A stretch of 5,133 nucleotides of DNA, taken from the NCBI RefSeq assembly GCF_938031315.1, contig NZ_CALHHT010000091.1, positions 1 to 5,133 of the forward strand, written 5' to 3'. Position numbers and translations under genes: made by a program. Below are positions 3,876-5,133 of this stretch, in pieces (the first letter of the stretch is position 1; every line of letters begins with the position of its first letter). The notes under the pieces were generated by a model that worked only from the letters and a program-made list of their open reading frames with translations, was not told where the DNA came from and ran no database searches. This DNA is from an uncultured Campylobacter sp. GTDB lineage: Bacteria > Campylobacterota > Campylobacteria > Campylobacterales > Campylobacteraceae.

Positions 3876-5133
3876 TTACTCGAACTCGTAGCCCTTCGTA
3901 TTCTTTAATTTCTCGTCATAATCGACTCCGTTAGCAATTCGCTTGCGTGAAGCATTAAAATCCGCTCGTATCGGGCTTTTGCGCTCGTCAAACTCAAGTG
4001 GCGCGACACCGATGATATCTGCTAGCAAATGCGCCAAATCATCGCTCATAAAAGGCTTATCTTTCGCCGCAGCTAGCCTCTGCCATAGTTTAGCGTGATC
4101 GCTCAAAAACTCGCGAGAGCCTATGAAAATTAGCGGAATTTCGTAAGTAAAGCGGCTCTCCATGCCGTGCCCAAGGCGTCCGTTTTCGTATAAATTCTCT
4201 CCGTGATCGCTAAGATAGACGATGAGACTGTCATCACCCGAAAAAATTTTAAAAATTTCATTTATGACAAAATCGTTGTAAAGCACGCTGTTATCATAAT
4301 ATGCGACGACATCTTTCTGCTTGGAAGTAAGTTTTGCCTTTACATCCGCCGCGCTAAACTTGCCAAATCCCTCGGGATAGCGCAGGCTGTAATCCATGTG
4401 GCTGCCGATGAGATGGATCACGTAGAAGTTTTGCTCGCTCTGCTCCGTTTTTGCCTGATTTATGAGCGGAAGCAGCACTCCGTCAGGCTTGATGCGGACG
4501 GTTTCGTAAAGATTGCTCTTTGAGAGAAAGATTTCCCCGTCCGCGCGATCGGCGGCGCTTTTGGCGCTTAGCGCGTGCGCGCCGAAGGCTTCTTGATTGC
4601 TGATCCAAAAGGTGCGGTAGCCGCTTAGGCTAAACATATCGATGATACTAAGGCTGCGAAACCATGCCTTTTGCCGCTCGCTTTCGTAATTGCTGAAATT
4701 TAAAAGCCGCATCAGCACCTGATTCGTCGTAGCATAAGGAGAGATCGTATCGCTAAATTTTATGAGATTACCGCTCGCTTCAAGGCTCTCCAGAAGCGGC
4801 GTGGTTCTGACGCCGTATCCATACAGCGACATATGGCCGCGCTGCAAGCTCTCGCCGATTATTAGGACGATATTTTTGACGCGAGGCTTTTGCGAGGCGA
4901 GGTCTATAGCGGCATCAGGGGTTTTGGAATTTGAAATCGCACTGGGGCTCTGCGCCAGAGCGCCAGGGGTGGGAGTAGAATTTAAATTTGCGCCGGAATT
5001 TTGCGCCTGGGCGCTTGATGCGGGCGCGGAATTTTCAGACGCGGAGCCTGAGGCGGCGTCTTGCGTATCTGAATTTGCGCCGCCATTTAAAACGCCTTCG
5101 TTCGCGCGCTTAGCCTCATCGTATCCGAGCTGC
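3876..5133 (-). CDS. CptA/EptC-like phosphoethanolamine transferase (sulfatase fold), 5' end outside window
   Basis: 418 residues are visible and the frame is open to the right edge. This is the periplasmic catalytic domain of a sulfatase-fold transferase that moves phosphoethanolamine from phosphatidylethanolamine onto an envelope acceptor such as lipooligosaccharide core. Motifs, numbered from the first visible codon: IVLIIGESLQRGHMSLYGYG (88-107) holds metal ligand Glu94 and probable nucleophile Ser95; FWISNQ at 175-180; HLIGSHMDY at 240-248; YDNSVLYNDF at 279-288; SDHGE at 307-311 or adjacent, with the metal-binding Asp-His; and GHG near 321-323. The FWI-NQ, RYPE and YDN-LYNDY signatures match E. 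coli CptA most closely as I recall it. The N-terminal membrane domain lies beyond the window. TTG 4847 is internal, since the E-S nucleophile motif lies upstream of it. Residues 11-82 form an odd low-complexity linker. The acceptor is unknown. Confidence 0.9.
   Translation of the reverse strand, partial: QLGYDEAKRANEGVLNGGANSDTQDAASGSASENSAPASSAQAQNSGANLNSTPTPGALAQSPSAISNSKTPDAAIDLASQKPRVKNIVLIIGESLQRGHMSLYGYGVRTTPLLESLEASGNLIKFSDTISPYATTNQVLMRLLNFSNYESERQKAWFRSLSIIDMFSLSGYRTFWISNQEAFGAHALSAKSAADRADGEIFLSKSNLYETVRIKPDGVLLPLINQAKTEQSEQNFYVIHLIGSHMDYSLRYPEGFGKFSAADVKAKLTSKQKDVVAYYDNSVLYNDFVINEIFKIFSGDDSLIVYLSDHGENLYENGRLGHGMESRFTYEIPLIFIGSREFLSDHAKLWQRLAAAKDKPFMSDDLAHLLADIIGVAPLEFDERKSPIRADFNASRKRIANGVDYDEKLKNTKGYEFE
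4887..5102 (-). other. Ser/Ala/Asn-rich low-complexity linker in the transferase
   Basis: About 72 residues, just upstream of the VKNIVLIIGES strand, are almost wholly Ala, Ser, Asn, Gln, Gly, Pro and Thr, with scattered Asp and Glu. The DNA contains related short repeats, for example AATTTGCGCCG at 4985-4995 and 5072-5082, each coding for a Gly-Ala-Asn unit. This suggests growth by slippage or local duplication. It probably acts as a flexible tether between the membrane and catalytic domains. Confidence 0.75.

Noticed and set aside
3820..3891. Plus-strand frame of 23 codons from ATG 3820
   Set aside because: No spaced ribosome-binding site, and it runs into the end of the transferase gene on the other strand.
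1..5133. Abundant AAATTT words as a repeat family or CRISPR-like array
   Set aside because: They are irregularly spaced, occur inside genes as well as between them, and look like a genome-wide word bias typical of this group rather than an array.

Overview
The window looks chromosomal and comes from a member of the Campylobacterota, most likely a Campylobacter species with a higher G+C content than C. jejuni (an oral C. gracilis, C. rectus or C. showae type would fit). Two things suggest this. The hexamer AAATTT recurs between genes and inside them. The pairing of a RidA gene with a divergent PAS/HTH regulator also resembles the Cj1388/Cj1387c (heuR) pair of C. jejuni. Species assignment is inference from memory.

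Layout. Bases 1-279 hold no convincing gene, only two hairpins. A tRNA-Ser with anticodon CGA lies at 280-367 (+) and is followed after 35 bases by a complete GrpB-family (nucleotidyltransferase-fold) gene at 403-951 (+). Bases 952-1366 are AT-rich and non-coding. They contain a nested inverted repeat, a possible decayed reading frame and a terminator-like hairpin. Next, on the minus strand, comes a two-gene operon: a RidA-family gene (2846 to 2454) followed after one base by a threonine-synthase-like PLP enzyme (2452 to 1367). A 121-base AT-rich divergent promoter region separates ridA from a YheO/DauR-type PAS-HTH regulator at 2968-3705 (+). After a 170-base convergent gap, the minus strand carries a CptA/EptC-like phosphoethanolamine transferase from 3876 through the right edge. 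Its membrane domain lies outside the window.

How the genes may work together. RidA proteins hydrolyse reactive enamine/imine intermediates released by PLP enzymes. A RidA gene translationally coupled to a PLP fold-type II enzyme, with a divergent sensor-regulator of a family tied to amino-acid use and, in C. jejuni, haem uptake, looks like a small regulated amino-acid metabolism module. The substrate cannot be read from the sequence. The transferase is probably an independent envelope-modification gene, and the tRNA and GrpB genes are unrelated housekeeping or accessory genes. I found no mobile element, CRISPR array or clear new defence system. The most unusual items are the Ser/Ala/Asn-rich linker in the transferase, the atypical threonine-synthase-like enzyme, and the repeat structures between genes.
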